Shown piece after piece: positions 1-8,660 of a stretch of 32,707 bases of DNA. The position numbers were made by a program, and so were the translations under genes. The notes beneath the pieces are model-generated. The model had not been told where the DNA came from. It did no database searches and was given only the letters and a program-made list of their open reading frames with translations. Positions within the stretch are counted from its first letter, which is position 1. The number at the start of each line of letters is the position of its first letter. Source of the stretch: Thermoanaerobaculia bacterium (GTDB lineage: Bacteria > Acidobacteriota > Thermoanaerobaculia > Multivoradales > J023); contig JALCBJ010000075.1 of NCBI GenBank assembly GCA_028066595.1, forward strand, positions 1-32,707. The letters are read 5' to 3'.

Positions 1-35
1 CTAGAGGGGGATTTAGGAGCTTGCTGAAAAAATCG
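1..35. repeat. Possible left end of the decayed insertion sequence
   Basis: The window opens with CTAG followed by a purine-rich stretch, and then GGAGCTTGCTGAAAAA at 17-32, about 40 bases before the transposase start. A TGCTGAAAAA-type end just upstream of an IS5-type transposase is what I would expect of a left terminal repeat, and CTAG is a tetramer used as a target by some IS5-group elements. No matching right end was found downstream, so this is an inference from position and composition. Confidence 0.35.
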
Positions 36-73
36 GTACAGCCGAGAATAGGTTGACACCGGGAGGACACTGG

Positions 74-457
74 ATGCGCGGATCGGAAAACCAGCAAGGA
101 TCGATGTATAGCTACGTGGACCTGGAGTCTCGGATTCCGAAATCGCATCCGCTGCGGCGGATTCGTCGTCTGGTCGACAAGGCGCTGGGCGACATGTCGA
201 TGCAGTTTGATGCGTTGTATTCGAGCTGCGGTCGTCCTTCGATCCCGCCCGAGCGCCTTCTTCGGGCTCTGTTGTTGCAGGTTCTGTTCAGCGTGCGGAG
301 CGAGCGTCAGCTGATGGAGCAGCTGGACTACAACTTGTTGTTTCGATGGTTCGTCGGGCTCGGTATCGACGACCGGTCGAGCAGGCGTATCGGAGTCGCA
401 CCCTCCCGAGGCGACACTAGGATGCAGAAACCAAAGCGGGAAGCAGAACTGGACTAG
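74..457 (+). pseudogene. IS5-family transposase, N-terminal fragment
   Basis: The first ~95 residues from ATG 74 match the N-terminal DUF772 region of IS5-type DDE transposases: MRGSENQQ, then IPKSHPLRRIRRLVD, SCGRPSIPPERLLRALLLQ, VRSERQLMEQLDY and LLFRWFVGLGID. This part binds the element ends. Full-length family members run to several hundred residues and carry the DDE catalytic triad further on. Here the similarity stops right after WFVGLGIDD; the remaining ~30 residues are arginine-rich and unrelated, ending at 457. No catalytic domain follows in any frame, so the gene is dead. ATG 74 is preferred because GGGAGG lies seven bases upstream; a TTG at 53 in the same frame has no such site. 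Confidence 0.8.
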
Positions 458-647
458 GACCCGAGCTGGATACAACGGCATGGTGATTCTCCGGCAAGTG
501 ATTCAAACGCCTTTATAGCATATCGAACACCACGTCTCCATTAGATGCCGTGAACCACAAACGATTCTCCCTTTGCCAAGGATCCCTCCTCATGCTGCCG
601 AGGCATGTGAAGTGCTACATGATCGGGAATCGACTTCCGGCAGACCC
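458..647. other. Intergenic stretch, no gene seen
   Basis: This is AT-richer than its surroundings and holds no convincing ORF. On the minus strand at about 509-517 there is TGCTATAAA, which looks like an extended -10 element pointing back towards the dead insertion sequence. There is no minus-strand gene for it to serve. I see no terminator. Confidence 0.4.
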
Positions 648-676
648 TTGACATTTCCTAGTGTATCATGTGTAGT
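648..676 (+). promoter_or_regulatory. Promoter of the GntR-ABC operon
   Basis: A perfect -35 TTGACA lies at 648-653, followed after 17 bases by TGTAGT at 671-676, which matches four of six -10 positions including the first T, the A and the last T. Transcription would begin near 683. That places the ATG at 668 upstream of the transcript start and argues for a downstream start codon for the first gene. Confidence 0.6.
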
Positions 677-683
677 GATACAC
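661..683. promoter_or_regulatory. YtrA-type operator, GTGTATCA-N7-TGATACAC
   Basis: Two perfect 8-base inverted arms (661-668 and 676-683) are separated by seven bases and cover the -10 region of the promoter. GTGTA...TACAC-type dyads are the recognised pattern for YtrA-subfamily GntR repressors, and the adjacent gene encodes such a protein. A partial third copy, TGATAC, follows at 685-690. The likely role is autorepression of the whole operon, relieved by the regulator's unknown signal. Confidence 0.65.
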
Positions 684-739
684 GTGATACGGACGAACCA
701 CACTCATCGAGCCAGCTGCTCCGACCCGGCGAAGTCCTC

Positions 740-1144
740 GTGATCGAGATCACGCCGGGCGATCCGCGCCCCATCTTTCGCCAGATCGTCGACGGCCTGC
801 GGCGCAGCATCGCCCGAGGTGCGCTACCGCCGGGAAGCCGCTTGCCCAGCGTTCGGGGACTGGCCCTACAGCTACGCATCAGCCTCAACACCGTGGCCAA
901 GGCGTACACACAGCTGATCGAAGAAGGCCTGATCGAGTCGCGCAAAGGAGTCGGTGTCTTCGTCTGTGAGCCCAAGCAACGGCTCAGCGAGGCCGAGCGA
1001 CTGCGGCGGCTCGACGAGGCCATCGAGAGCTTGGTGAACGCCACGCTCTCCCTCGGTTTCGACACCGAAACGATCGTCGAACGTTTGCGCACAGCCCACG
1101 CACCGCTTGCCCAACCCACGCCGGACGACACGAAGCAGTCATGA
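740..1144 (+). CDS. GntR-family repressor, YtrA subfamily
   Basis: This is a small DNA-binding repressor expected to control the downstream ABC transporter genes. A winged helix-turn-helix fills residues ~10-75 (PIFRQIVDGLRRSIARG, GSRLPSVRGLALQL, NTVAKAYTQLIEEGLIE). It is followed by a short helical C-terminus of ~55 residues for dimerisation instead of the large ligand domain of FadR or HutC types; this size is typical of YtrA proteins. The frame is open from ATG 668, but that ATG lies inside the operator and before the predicted transcript start. GTG 740 begins a protein (VIEITPGDPRPIF) that matches the usual YtrA N-terminus, though its ribosome site is weak. The stop overlaps the next start as ATGA. 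Confidence 0.85.
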   Translation: MIEITPGDPRPIFRQIVDGLRRSIARGALPPGSRLPSVRGLALQLRISLNTVAKAYTQLIEEGLIESRKGVGVFVCEPKQRLSEAERLRRLDEAIESLVNATLSLGFDTETIVERLRTAHAPLAQPTPDDTKQS

Positions 1145-2058
1145 AGCACGATCAACCTGAAGCCGATCTCGCCATCGAAATACACGGCCTGTCAAAGTCC
1201 TACGGCGCGAAACAGGCCCTCGCCGACCTATCGCTCGCCATCCCCTATGGAGGTATTCACGCCGTCGTAGGTCGCAACGGTGCCGGCAAGTCGACCTTGT
1301 TCCACATCATGCTCGGATTCGCCGAGCCGAGCACCGGTAGCGCGCGGGTCCTCGGCCAACCGAGCCATGCCCTGTCGCCTTCGGTTCGCGGCGACATCGC
1401 GGTGGTCAACGAAGAGCACGCGCTACCTCCCTGGCAGAGCGTCGAACGGTTGTGCGCCTTGGAGCAGAACCACTATCGGGGCTGGGACCAGGCGATCTAT
1501 GAACGGATCATCGGCCTGTTCGATCTCCATCGCGAGCAGAGGGTCCATCAGCTGTCCCGTGGCGAGCGAGCGGGCCTGGCGATCGCACTGGCCATGGCAA
1601 AGCGCCCGAAGCTTTTGGTACTCGACGAGCCCACCCTCGGCCTCGACGTCGTGGCCAATCAGGCGATTCTCGAATCATTGCTCCTGGCCAGCACGCTCCA
1701 AGACTGCACTCTGGTGTTCTCGACTCACCAAATGAACGAGGTCGAACGGATCGCCGACAACCTGATCCTTCTCGATCGGGGTCGGCTCGGAGCCTACGAG
1801 TCGCCCGACAGCTTTCGCACTCGCTTCGGAGCCTGGACCGCCGCCGATCTTCCGATCGACCGCCTGCAAGAGATCGAAGGGCTGCTGCAGCACCGGATGA
1901 TCGAGGATCGGCATCAGCTGGTGGTGATCGACCGCGGCCCGACAGTGGTACCAGAGCTCGAGTCCATGGGCGCAACCCAGGTCACGGAGGATCCGATCAC
2001 TTTCGACCGCGCGGTCAACGCTTTCTTGCACCGGCGTATCGGCGAGCGTGTCCTGTAG
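1141..2058 (+). CDS. ABC transporter ATP-binding protein (YtrB-like)
   Basis: This is the ATPase subunit of an exporter-type ABC system. Walker A is GRNGAGKST (residues 44-52), the signature is LSRGE (138-142), Walker B is LLVLDEPT (158-165) and the H-loop histidine is 196. The Q-loop region reads VVNEEHALPP, so the usual glutamine is absent, as in some YtrB-type ATPases. About 85 residues after the nucleotide-binding domain form a C-terminal extension (305 aa in total, against ~230 for a bare domain). It starts on the ATGA overlap with the GntR gene, so the two are translationally coupled. Its partner is almost certainly the membrane protein encoded ten bases downstream. The substrate is unknown. 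Confidence 0.9.
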   Translation: MKHDQPEADLAIEIHGLSKSYGAKQALADLSLAIPYGGIHAVVGRNGAGKSTLFHIMLGFAEPSTGSARVLGQPSHALSPSVRGDIAVVNEEHALPPWQSVERLCALEQNHYRGWDQAIYERIIGLFDLHREQRVHQLSRGERAGLAIALAMAKRPKLLVLDEPTLGLDVVANQAILESLLLASTLQDCTLVFSTHQMNEVERIADNLILLDRGRLGAYESPDSFRTRFGAWTAADLPIDRLQEIEGLLQHRMIEDRHQLVVIDRGPTVVPELESMGATQVTEDPITFDRAVNAFLHRRIGERVL

Positions 2059-2067
2059 GAGGAATCT

Positions 2068-3999
2068 ATGTGGATCCTGGCAAGAAATGAGTGGTCGCGT
2101 TTTCGTCGTTGGACGACCCTGTTTGCACTGGCCCACCTGATGGTGTTGTTGGTTCAAGAGATCTCCGGTTCCCTCTTCCATCCCGCGTCTGCGGGACTGG
2201 ACTCCGGCCTCCTGCGCTACTCCTTGGCGATGTACGCGCTCCTCGGCCTGACCCTCGGCTGGCTGCAGATGCGTGGCTACAGACACCCCGCTCTGTGGGT
2301 GTTTCTGATGCATCGGCCGCTGGCACCACACCAGATCTTTCTCGCCTTGGTGGCGTCTGGGACCCTTGTGCTGTCGGTGGTCGTCGCCTTGCCGCTGGCC
2401 GCCGTGACCTTTGTGCTCGACCAGGCAGGCACCCGGTGGATCGACCTGCGCCACTACGGAATGACGCCGTTCGCCTTCGGCACTTCCATGACTGGCTATC
2501 TCCTCGGATGCTTGTTCGCACTCAGTACCCGCTGGACCGCTCTGGCGGCAGCGCTGTTGCCGATGTTCTTCCTGTCGCGAAGTGCGGTGGGCTGGTGGAG
2601 CCTGGCGCCCCTACTCGTTGTAGTGAGCTGGCTAGGCGTTCTCGCCGGAGCGCAAGTCCGGCCCGATCGCCAGAGTCCGGAACGTCGTGCACTACCGCTC
2701 GCGTTGACAGCGCTGCCGTTGCAATACGCTCTTTTCTGGTGCCTGATGTTCGCCGGTCTAATGCTCTACACCGCACGCGTTGCCGTGGTGGAGGCGGGCT
2801 GGAACGTGCGTGGATTTGCCGCCCACAGCTGGAACGACTACTTCGCGGACGGCACCTTCGATCGCGCTCAGTATCTGTTCGACGGCGACGCCATGGCGCA
2901 CGGTCTCGAGTTGGATCCTTCTGACCGTAGCCGCGATCTGTTGGCGCGTATCGACCTCGATCGGGTGGTCGAACTCGTACCTCGCCGTTGGAGGGCACCG
3001 GCTCGTCATCAACCGATGTTCTTGGACGAAGGGCAGCTCCTCGAGGACTCCTCGCGCGACCGACACTTCGCTTTCAGTCACGATCTCGGCCTGTTCCAGG
3101 GTTGGAGCGTGCGCACGCTGTCGGCCGTCGGCTGGTTGGGAGTCTCGGGCCTAGTGTCCGATACCGAGCTGACCACCGAGAACCCCACCCGCTTCGAAGA
3201 GGTGCCCTACGTATTCGAGAACCGGCAAGTCTTGACCGGACGCCGCATCTATCGATTCGATTCGGAGCACATGCGCTTCGACTTGTGGTTCGAAAGCGCT
3301 GGGGACGAGCGGCTGGCGGCGCCGATTTCCGAACACGCAGACTTCCTGGCGACATGGACGGACCGACGTCTTCTCCTCTTTCTTCCTGCGGCGACGAGCG
3401 CCCATCGCGGCAACCTGTCACCGTTTGCCAGCGTGCCGCTCTCCGGCCAGCTACGCAACCTGGAGAAGATTCTCGTCGCACCGGTCGACGGTGGCTTCGC
3501 GGTGTCGGTCGTCTACGGAACATTGAGCAGCCGCGATCTGCTGCCGGCGCGACAGCAGGTGTTCGAAGTAGATGCCAACGGACGTGCGGACCTGGTGACG
3601 GATACCCCGCTCGGGCACGGCCCTCCTGCATGGTCGCGGCATTGGGGCTTCATCATGTCGCCATTCCTACGCTCTTTGCACGATGTGATCTGGACGGCAG
3701 TCGCACCGCGTCGCTCCGAACCGGTCAGGCTCGGCGACCTGCTGCAGCGACCACCTCCCGCAAAGGTGCTTGGCCTCGCAGCATGGGTCGCGGCCTGCTC
3801 CGCAGCGATGACCGCCTGGCTCGTGCGGCGGCGTCGACTGCGCGGCCGAGAACGGTGGGCCTGGGTGCTGGCGGCAGCACTGACCGGGTTGCCTGGATTC
3901 CTGAGCTTCCTGTTCGTCATGCCCGCACCCGATCGGGCGAGGGCGGAGCCACCGCCGCCACGAGCGCGCCTGCCGGGCGCTGCTGACGTCACTTCGTAG
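2068..3999 (+). CDS. Membrane protein, probable ABC permease with large extracytoplasmic domain
   Basis: A strong ribosome site, AGGAGG at 2057-2062, precedes ATG 2068. The 643-residue protein has about seven hydrophobic segments in residues 18-240, a soluble region of some 320 residues (about 241-560), and two more hydrophobic segments (about 568-588 and 599-621) before a proline- and arginine-rich tail. This fits an ABC-2-like permease with a large inserted domain outside the membrane. I do not recognise the inserted domain; its many short beta-like stretches could form a propeller or sandwich. Position right behind the ATPase gene supports the permease role. It may act in antibiotic or envelope-stress export, by analogy with ytr operons; that is inference. 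Confidence 0.7.
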   Translation: MWILARNEWSRFRRWTTLFALAHLMVLLVQEISGSLFHPASAGLDSGLLRYSLAMYALLGLTLGWLQMRGYRHPALWVFLMHRPLAPHQIFLALVASGTLVLSVVVALPLAAVTFVLDQAGTRWIDLRHYGMTPFAFGTSMTGYLLGCLFALSTRWTALAAALLPMFFLSRSAVGWWSLAPLLVVVSWLGVLAGAQVRPDRQSPERRALPLALTALPLQYALFWCLMFAGLMLYTARVAVVEAGWNVRGFAAHSWNDYFADGTFDRAQYLFDGDAMAHGLELDPSDRSRDLLARIDLDRVVELVPRRWRAPARHQPMFLDEGQLLEDSSRDRHFAFSHDLGLFQGWSVRTLSAVGWLGVSGLVSDTELTTENPTRFEEVPYVFENRQVLTGRRIYRFDSEHMRFDLWFESAGDERLAAPISEHADFLATWTDRRLLLFLPAATSAHRGNLSPFASVPLSGQLRNLEKILVAPVDGGFAVSVVYGTLSSRDLLPARQQVFEVDANGRADLVTDTPLGHGPPAWSRHWGFIMSPFLRSLHDVIWTAVAPRRSEPVRLGDLLQRPPPAKVLGLAAWVAACSAAMTAWLVRRRRLRGRERWAWVLAAALTGLPGFLSFLFVMPAPDRARAEPPPPRARLPGAADVTS

Positions 4000-4076
4000 C
4001 CCGTATTTTGCTCCCGTTCTGCTGCACACACACCGACCTGGTCGGGCGGCGGAGCAGTGCTCACTTTCCGTCATGT

Positions 4077-4091
4077 CCAGGCATCGCCTGG
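4077..4091. repeat. Short hairpin between the two ABC modules
   Basis: CCAGGC-ATC-GCCTGG is a perfect six-base stem with a three-base loop in the 143-base gap between the first permease gene and the second ATPase gene. No T-tract follows, so it is not a standard terminator. It could slow polymerase or protect an mRNA end; the operon probably continues through it. Confidence 0.3.
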
Positions 4092-4142
4092 CTCGCGGGG
4101 AGGAGGCGGTTGCCCAAACCTTGAACGACAAGGAGAACCCCA

Positions 4143-5018
4143 ATGCTCAAGATCGACAACCTCGAGAAGACCTATCCCGGAAACGTACGCGCTCTCCAGG
4201 GCGTGAGCCTCGATATCGCTCCCGGTCTCTTCGGCTTGCTGGGACCGAACGGCTCCGGAAAATCCACATTGATGCGTACCCTCGCGACGTTGCAAAGCCC
4301 CGATCGCGGCACGGTGACGTTTGCTGGGCGTGACATCTTCCAGCACGCCCAGACACATCGCCGGCTGCTGGGATACCTGCCTCAAGAGTTTGGGGTCTAC
4401 CCGGGGGTCTCGGCCGAGCGCCTGCTCGACCATCTCGCCGTCCTCAAAGGCCTGACCCACGTCCGCCAGCGGCGCGAGCAGATTCACGCCCTTCTGGAGA
4501 AGACCAATCTCTACCCGGTGCGCAAGAAGGCCGTCAGCACTTTCTCCGGCGGCATGCGCCGGCGTTTTGGCATCGCCCAGGCTCTGTTGGGCGATCCCCG
4601 GCTGATCATCGTCGACGAGCCGACTGCGGGACTCGATCCAGAAGAGCGGCACCGCTTCCACGACCTTCTCGCAGCGGTCGGCGAGCGGGTCGTCGTGGTC
4701 TTGTCTACCCATATCGTCGAGGACATACGTCGTCTGTGCTCGCGCATGGCCGTGCTGCACGAAGGCAGGGTGCAGGCGATCGGCGAGCCCGAGCGCTTGG
4801 TTCGCGTTCTCGACGGCAAGATCTGGCAGCGGACAGTCCCGCGAGGCGAGCTCGGTGCGTTTCGAGAACGTTTCCAAGTGCTCTCCACCCAACTGCTCGC
4901 CGGGCGAACCCAGATCCGCGTGCTGGCCGACGACTGCCCAGACCCGGGTTTCGCACCCTTCTCCCCGAGTCTCGAAGATGTGTACTTCTCCGCCCTCGGT
5001 CAGAACCCAGCGGCCTGA
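4143..5018 (+). CDS. ABC transporter ATP-binding protein (CcmA/NatA type)
   Basis: This is the second ATPase of the operon and the presumed motor for the permease-peptidase fusion downstream. All motifs are intact: Walker A GPNGSGKST (34-42), Q-loop Q81 in YLPQEFG, signature FSGGM (134-138), Walker B LIIVDEP (154-160), D-loop AGLD and H-loop H190. The C-terminal ~90 residues end in the SLEDVYFSALG segment common in NatA-type ATPases of ABC-2 exporters. AGGAG at 4131-4135 lies seven bases before ATG 4143. The stop TGA at 5016-5018 overlaps the ribosome site of the next gene. The gap of 143 bases from the first module holds no clear promoter or terminator, so one transcript is likely. Confidence 0.93.
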   Translation: MLKIDNLEKTYPGNVRALQGVSLDIAPGLFGLLGPNGSGKSTLMRTLATLQSPDRGTVTFAGRDIFQHAQTHRRLLGYLPQEFGVYPGVSAERLLDHLAVLKGLTHVRQRREQIHALLEKTNLYPVRKKAVSTFSGGMRRRFGIAQALLGDPRLIIVDEPTAGLDPEERHRFHDLLAAVGERVVVVLSTHIVEDIRRLCSRMAVLHEGRVQAIGEPERLVRVLDGKIWQRTVPRGELGAFRERFQVLSTQLLAGRTQIRVLADDCPDPGFAPFSPSLEDVYFSALGQNPAA

Positions 5019-5029
5019 GGAGGTTTGCC

Positions 5030-8000
5030 ATGTTTTTCGACATCGTACGTTTCGAATGGCGCTACCACACACGACGTCTCTCCTTCGTCGCGGCATCAGC
5101 GGTCTTGCTCCTTGCAGGATTCGGCGCAACCTCCCGGATACAGCCCGGTCTCGAGACCAACCTGAACGCGCCCTACTCGCTGTCTTTCACCCTCGGCTTG
5201 CTGTCCCTCGGCAGCGTCTTCGTGCTGACCATTCTCTGCGCTCAGTCGATACTGCGCGACAGCGAGTTCAGGATGGCGGAGATCGTCTACGCCACGGCGG
5301 TCACCAAGGCTGAATATCTATTCGGGCGCTACCTCGGCGTCGTCGCTGCCGCCATCGTTACCTTCCTGGCCGCTATCGTCGGAATGGTGCTCGGAATCGT
5401 CTTACCGTCACACGATCCGAGCCATCTCGGACCTCACGCGGCGATCGACTATCTTTGGCCATTCGCCGTCCTGGTCGTTCCCAATTTGATTTTCGTCGGA
5501 GCGCTGCTGTTCACCGTCGCCGCTACCTGGCGAAACGCCATGACCACGTACATCAGTGGTGTCGCGCTCTACATGGTCTACATCCTGGCGGCGATGCTCG
5601 CGGATTCGCCCTTGATCGCATCTTCGTCACCACCGACCCCGGAAGGGCTCGCGCTGGCGGCTTGGTTCGATCCCTTTGGCCTCTCTGCGTTCTTCGAGCA
5701 AACTCACTTCTGGACACCCGCAGAGCGCGATACCCAACACATTCAGCTGACCGGCTACTTTCTGGCCAACCGTCTGCTGTGGATCGCGGCTGCGCTGTCG
5801 ATGCTCGCTGTGCTCTATCGCTTCTTCGCCTTCCGTCTACGTTCGGGGGCACGCGATCCTGTAGAGGCCGAAGGGGCGCGTTCCGAACCGGCCACGACCT
5901 ATCGCGGCGTCGCACCAGAACACCGTCGCAGCGCTCTCTTCGTCCCGGCCCTATGGTCGGCGATCCGAATGGAAGCAGTGCAAGTTATGCGCCGATGGCC
6001 GTTCTGGGTGTTGCTCATGCTTTGGCTCGGAATGAACGCGATCGAGATTGCGCAGTTCATCTACAACGGCGAGTTCGGAACCCAGCAGGTTCCAGCGACG
6101 GCTCTGGTCGTCGGAAGGATTCGCGAGCCGTTGATGGCGGTCGGCCTGGTGATCCTGATCTACTACAGTGCTGAGACGGTGTGGCGGGAACGAGCAAAAG
6201 GTATCGATCAGATGGTCGACGCCACGCAGGCATCGAATGCGGTGTTCCTGCTCAGCAAGAGCGCGAGTCTCTCCCTGATGCTGACGCTCCTTACCGCCGT
6301 CGCGGCGCTGGTAGGCATCGTATTCCAGGTGCTTCACGGCCAGTCACCTGACCTCCTGGCCTACGCCGCCCAGCTCTATTTCATCGGCTTGCCTCTCGCT
6401 CTCGTCGCGATGCTGGCTGTGTTCTTCCAAACGATTTCTCCGAATCGCTATGTAGGCATGCTGGCGACGGTGGCTGGACTCGCCTTCTTCAACCAGGGCG
6501 CTTTTGGCGGGCCGCAGCACCCTCTACTCCGGTATGCCGCAGCGCCAAGTGTGCATCTGTCTTCCATGAGCGGCTTCGGACCTTCGGCCGCATTCTTCCA
6601 TCCCGTCATCGTGTACTGGACCGCGGTAGCAGGCGTACTACTGCTCGCTGCCTACGGTCTGTGGCAGCGTGGTACCGACCTGCGGCTTGTGGCGCGTGTT
6701 GGCGGCCTGCGGCGACGCTTCCGCGCGCCGGCCCGCTGGATCGCACTCTGGCTGCTCCTGGTGATCGCGACACTCGGCGTGTCGATATTCCGCCAGACCA
6801 ATGTGCTCAACGCCTACGAGACCCGCGAGCAGATCGCCGACTGGCGGGCCGACTACGAGCGCAGCTACCGGTCGATCGAGGATACGCCCCAACCAACGCC
6901 CGTACACATGGAAGCCGAGATCGATCTCTATCCCCAGGAGCGACGCTACCGGGTGCGTGGCCGCTACACCCTCGAGAATCGGACCCGAGAACCCATCGAG
7001 ACGATCTACTTCGGCGCCTTGACCGACGTCCGCGTCACGAACCTCCGGCTCGAAGGCGTCGAGCCGACGGAGCACGACGAACGGTTCGCGCTGTCGACTT
7101 TCCAGCTCGCCGAGCCCCTCGCTCCAGGTGGAACGGTGGATCTTGCCTACACGGTCGACGTCGATCGCAGCGCGATGGCGGCGGGCGGCACTGAACGGGA
7201 CATCGTGAGCAACGGTTCTTTCGTCCTCAACCGCATCCACATGCCGCGCCTGGGCTACCGCGCCGCCCGGGAGCTCACCGACCCCGTAGCTCGACGCCGG
7301 CGGGACCTGCCACCGCGTGATCGGCCGGAAACCGTCGAGCTGGCGCAGGAGATGGGGCTGATGGACGAGCAACCCATGATCCTCACGTTCGACATCACCC
7401 TCTCGACCGACGCAGATCAGGTTCCGATCGCACCGGGTCGACGGGTGGCCAGTTGGGTCGACGGGGACCGGCGCTACGCGAGTTTCACGATGGACCGGCC
7501 GGTCCATCCGCTCATGGCCTATGTGTCGGCGCGCTACGAGATCGAGCGCGTCGAGCACAGGGGTGTCGAGGTCGAGATCGCTTATCACCCCGAGCACGTA
7601 GCGAACGTACCGAGGTTCCTCGACGCAGCTACCGATGCGCTGGACTACCTCAGCGAGCAGTTCGGCGCGTATCCACACGATCATCTACGGATCGTCGAGA
7701 TTCCAGGGGGACGACATTTCACTGGCATGGCGGCCAGTGGCACGACCTACTTCGTCGAGACCGGGGGCTTTCTGACCAACCTGGGGGATCCCAAGCGCGT
7801 GGATGTCGTGACCAAGCGTGTCTCCCACGAGGTAGCCCACCAGTGGTGGGGCGGCGTCGTCAGCCCCGCGACCGGACCGGGCTCATCCGTTCTGGTCGAA
7901 TCCACAGCTCGCTACAGCGAGCTGGTGCTGCTCGAGCAACGTCACGGCCCAGGCGCGGTCACCGCCGCGTTGGGATTCGAGCGCGATCGATACCTCAGTG

Positions 8001-8599
8001 GCCGAGCGCACTATGCCGAAGTGCCGCTCTACCAGGCTCAGCGGGAACCGTTCCTCTTCTATTCCAAAGGAGCCATGGTGATGATGGCGGTTCGCGATCT
8101 CATCGGCGAGGAAGCGCTGAACACAGCGCTGCGGGCCGTGGTGGACCTCGCCCGCTCGGGCCAGCCGCCCACCTCTCTCGATCTGCTCACCGAGATACGC
8201 GCAGTCACTCCGGCTACACATCACGACTTGCTCGAGCAGTGGTGGCAGCGGATCGTACTCTACAACCTGCGTATCGAATCCGCACAGTCGGTGGCACTCC
8301 CGGACGGACGCTATCAGTTGAAAATTCGGGCCTTCGGCGGCAAACACGAGGTCGCGGACGATCATCAGTCAGAGCTACCGATGGAGGAGATTCTCGAGAT
8401 CGGTCTCTACTCCAGCTACCCACGCACGGTCGACAGTCTCGAGGGTCTTCTCCACGTAGAGCGCCGGGTGGTCATGGGAACGACGGAGATCGAGATGGTC
8501 GTCGACGAACTGCCGCGCTACGTCAGTATCGATCCGTTCCTCCGCCGGATCGAGCGCAACCTGGTCGACAACGTTGTAGAAGTCGAGGCCATGAAATAG
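5030..8599 (+). CDS. ABC-2 permease fused to M1-type metallopeptidase domain
   Basis: The frame is open from 4736, but AGGAGG at 5018-5023 fixes the start at ATG 5030, giving 1189 residues. Residues ~1-270 and ~300-610 are two hydrophobic permease halves with about six membrane segments each. Residues ~640-1189 are an M1 (gluzincin) domain: HEVAH with H933, E934 and H937, a third zinc ligand E957, and the Y1011-SKG tyrosine. The spacing HExxH-X19-E is one longer than the classical X18. The GAMEN exopeptidase motif is replaced by GMAASG, so ordinary aminopeptidase substrate anchoring is doubtful. The peptidase part should lie outside the cytoplasm and might cut the exported or sensed peptide. 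Fusions of this kind are known beside CcmA-type ATPases, as here. Confidence 0.88.
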   Translation: MFFDIVRFEWRYHTRRLSFVAASAVLLLAGFGATSRIQPGLETNLNAPYSLSFTLGLLSLGSVFVLTILCAQSILRDSEFRMAEIVYATAVTKAEYLFGRYLGVVAAAIVTFLAAIVGMVLGIVLPSHDPSHLGPHAAIDYLWPFAVLVVPNLIFVGALLFTVAATWRNAMTTYISGVALYMVYILAAMLADSPLIASSSPPTPEGLALAAWFDPFGLSAFFEQTHFWTPAERDTQHIQLTGYFLANRLLWIAAALSMLAVLYRFFAFRLRSGARDPVEAEGARSEPATTYRGVAPEHRRSALFVPALWSAIRMEAVQVMRRWPFWVLLMLWLGMNAIEIAQFIYNGEFGTQQVPATALVVGRIREPLMAVGLVILIYYSAETVWRERAKGIDQMVDATQASNAVFLLSKSASLSLMLTLLTAVAALVGIVFQVLHGQSPDLLAYAAQLYFIGLPLALVAMLAVFFQTISPNRYVGMLATVAGLAFFNQGAFGGPQHPLLRYAAAPSVHLSSMSGFGPSAAFFHPVIVYWTAVAGVLLLAAYGLWQRGTDLRLVARVGGLRRRFRAPARWIALWLLLVIATLGVSIFRQTNVLNAYETREQIADWRADYERSYRSIEDTPQPTPVHMEAEIDLYPQERRYRVRGRYTLENRTREPIETIYFGALTDVRVTNLRLEGVEPTEHDERFALSTFQLAEPLAPGGTVDLAYTVDVDRSAMAAGGTERDIVSNGSFVLNRIHMPRLGYRAARELTDPVARRRRDLPPRDRPETVELAQEMGLMDEQPMILTFDITLSTDADQVPIAPGRRVASWVDGDRRYASFTMDRPVHPLMAYVSARYEIERVEHRGVEVEIAYHPEHVANVPRFLDAATDALDYLSEQFGAYPHDHLRIVEIPGGRHFTGMAASGTTYFVETGGFLTNLGDPKRVDVVTKRVSHEVAHQWWGGVVSPATGPGSSVLVESTARYSELVLLEQRHGPGAVTAALGFERDRYLSGRAHYAEVPLYQAQREPFLFYSKGAMVMMAVRDLIGEEALNTALRAVVDLARSGQPPTSLDLLTEIRAVTPATHHDLLEQWWQRIVLYNLRIESAQSVALPDGRYQLKIRAFGGKHEVADDHQSELPMEEILEIGLYSSYPRTVDSLEGLLHVERRVVMGTTEIEMVVDELPRYVSIDPFLRRIERNLVDNVVEVEAMK

Positions 8600-8660
8600 C
8601 TGGTATCGGATCTCCTGCTGGGCCCCAACGGTACGGCCGGAGACCGGATCGCACACTGAG

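Noticed and set aside
411..420. GACACTAG in the dead insertion sequence as a second copy of the palindromic element's end
   Set aside because: Only eight bases match and the flanking sequence does not follow the element.
4073..4333. 86-residue plus-strand ORF across the start of the second ATPase gene
   Set aside because: It overlaps the well-supported ATPase frame, is arginine-rich and has no ribosome site; it is a shadow.
4736..5029. Long N-terminal extension of the permease-peptidase frame
   Set aside because: It lies inside the preceding ATPase gene; AGGAGG at 5018-5023 and a membrane-type N-terminus fix the start at 5030.
8600..8660. Possible two-way terminator between convergent genes
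   Set aside because: TCTCC/GGAGA and GGCC/GGCC can pair, but with a bulge, a large loop and no T-tract on either strand.
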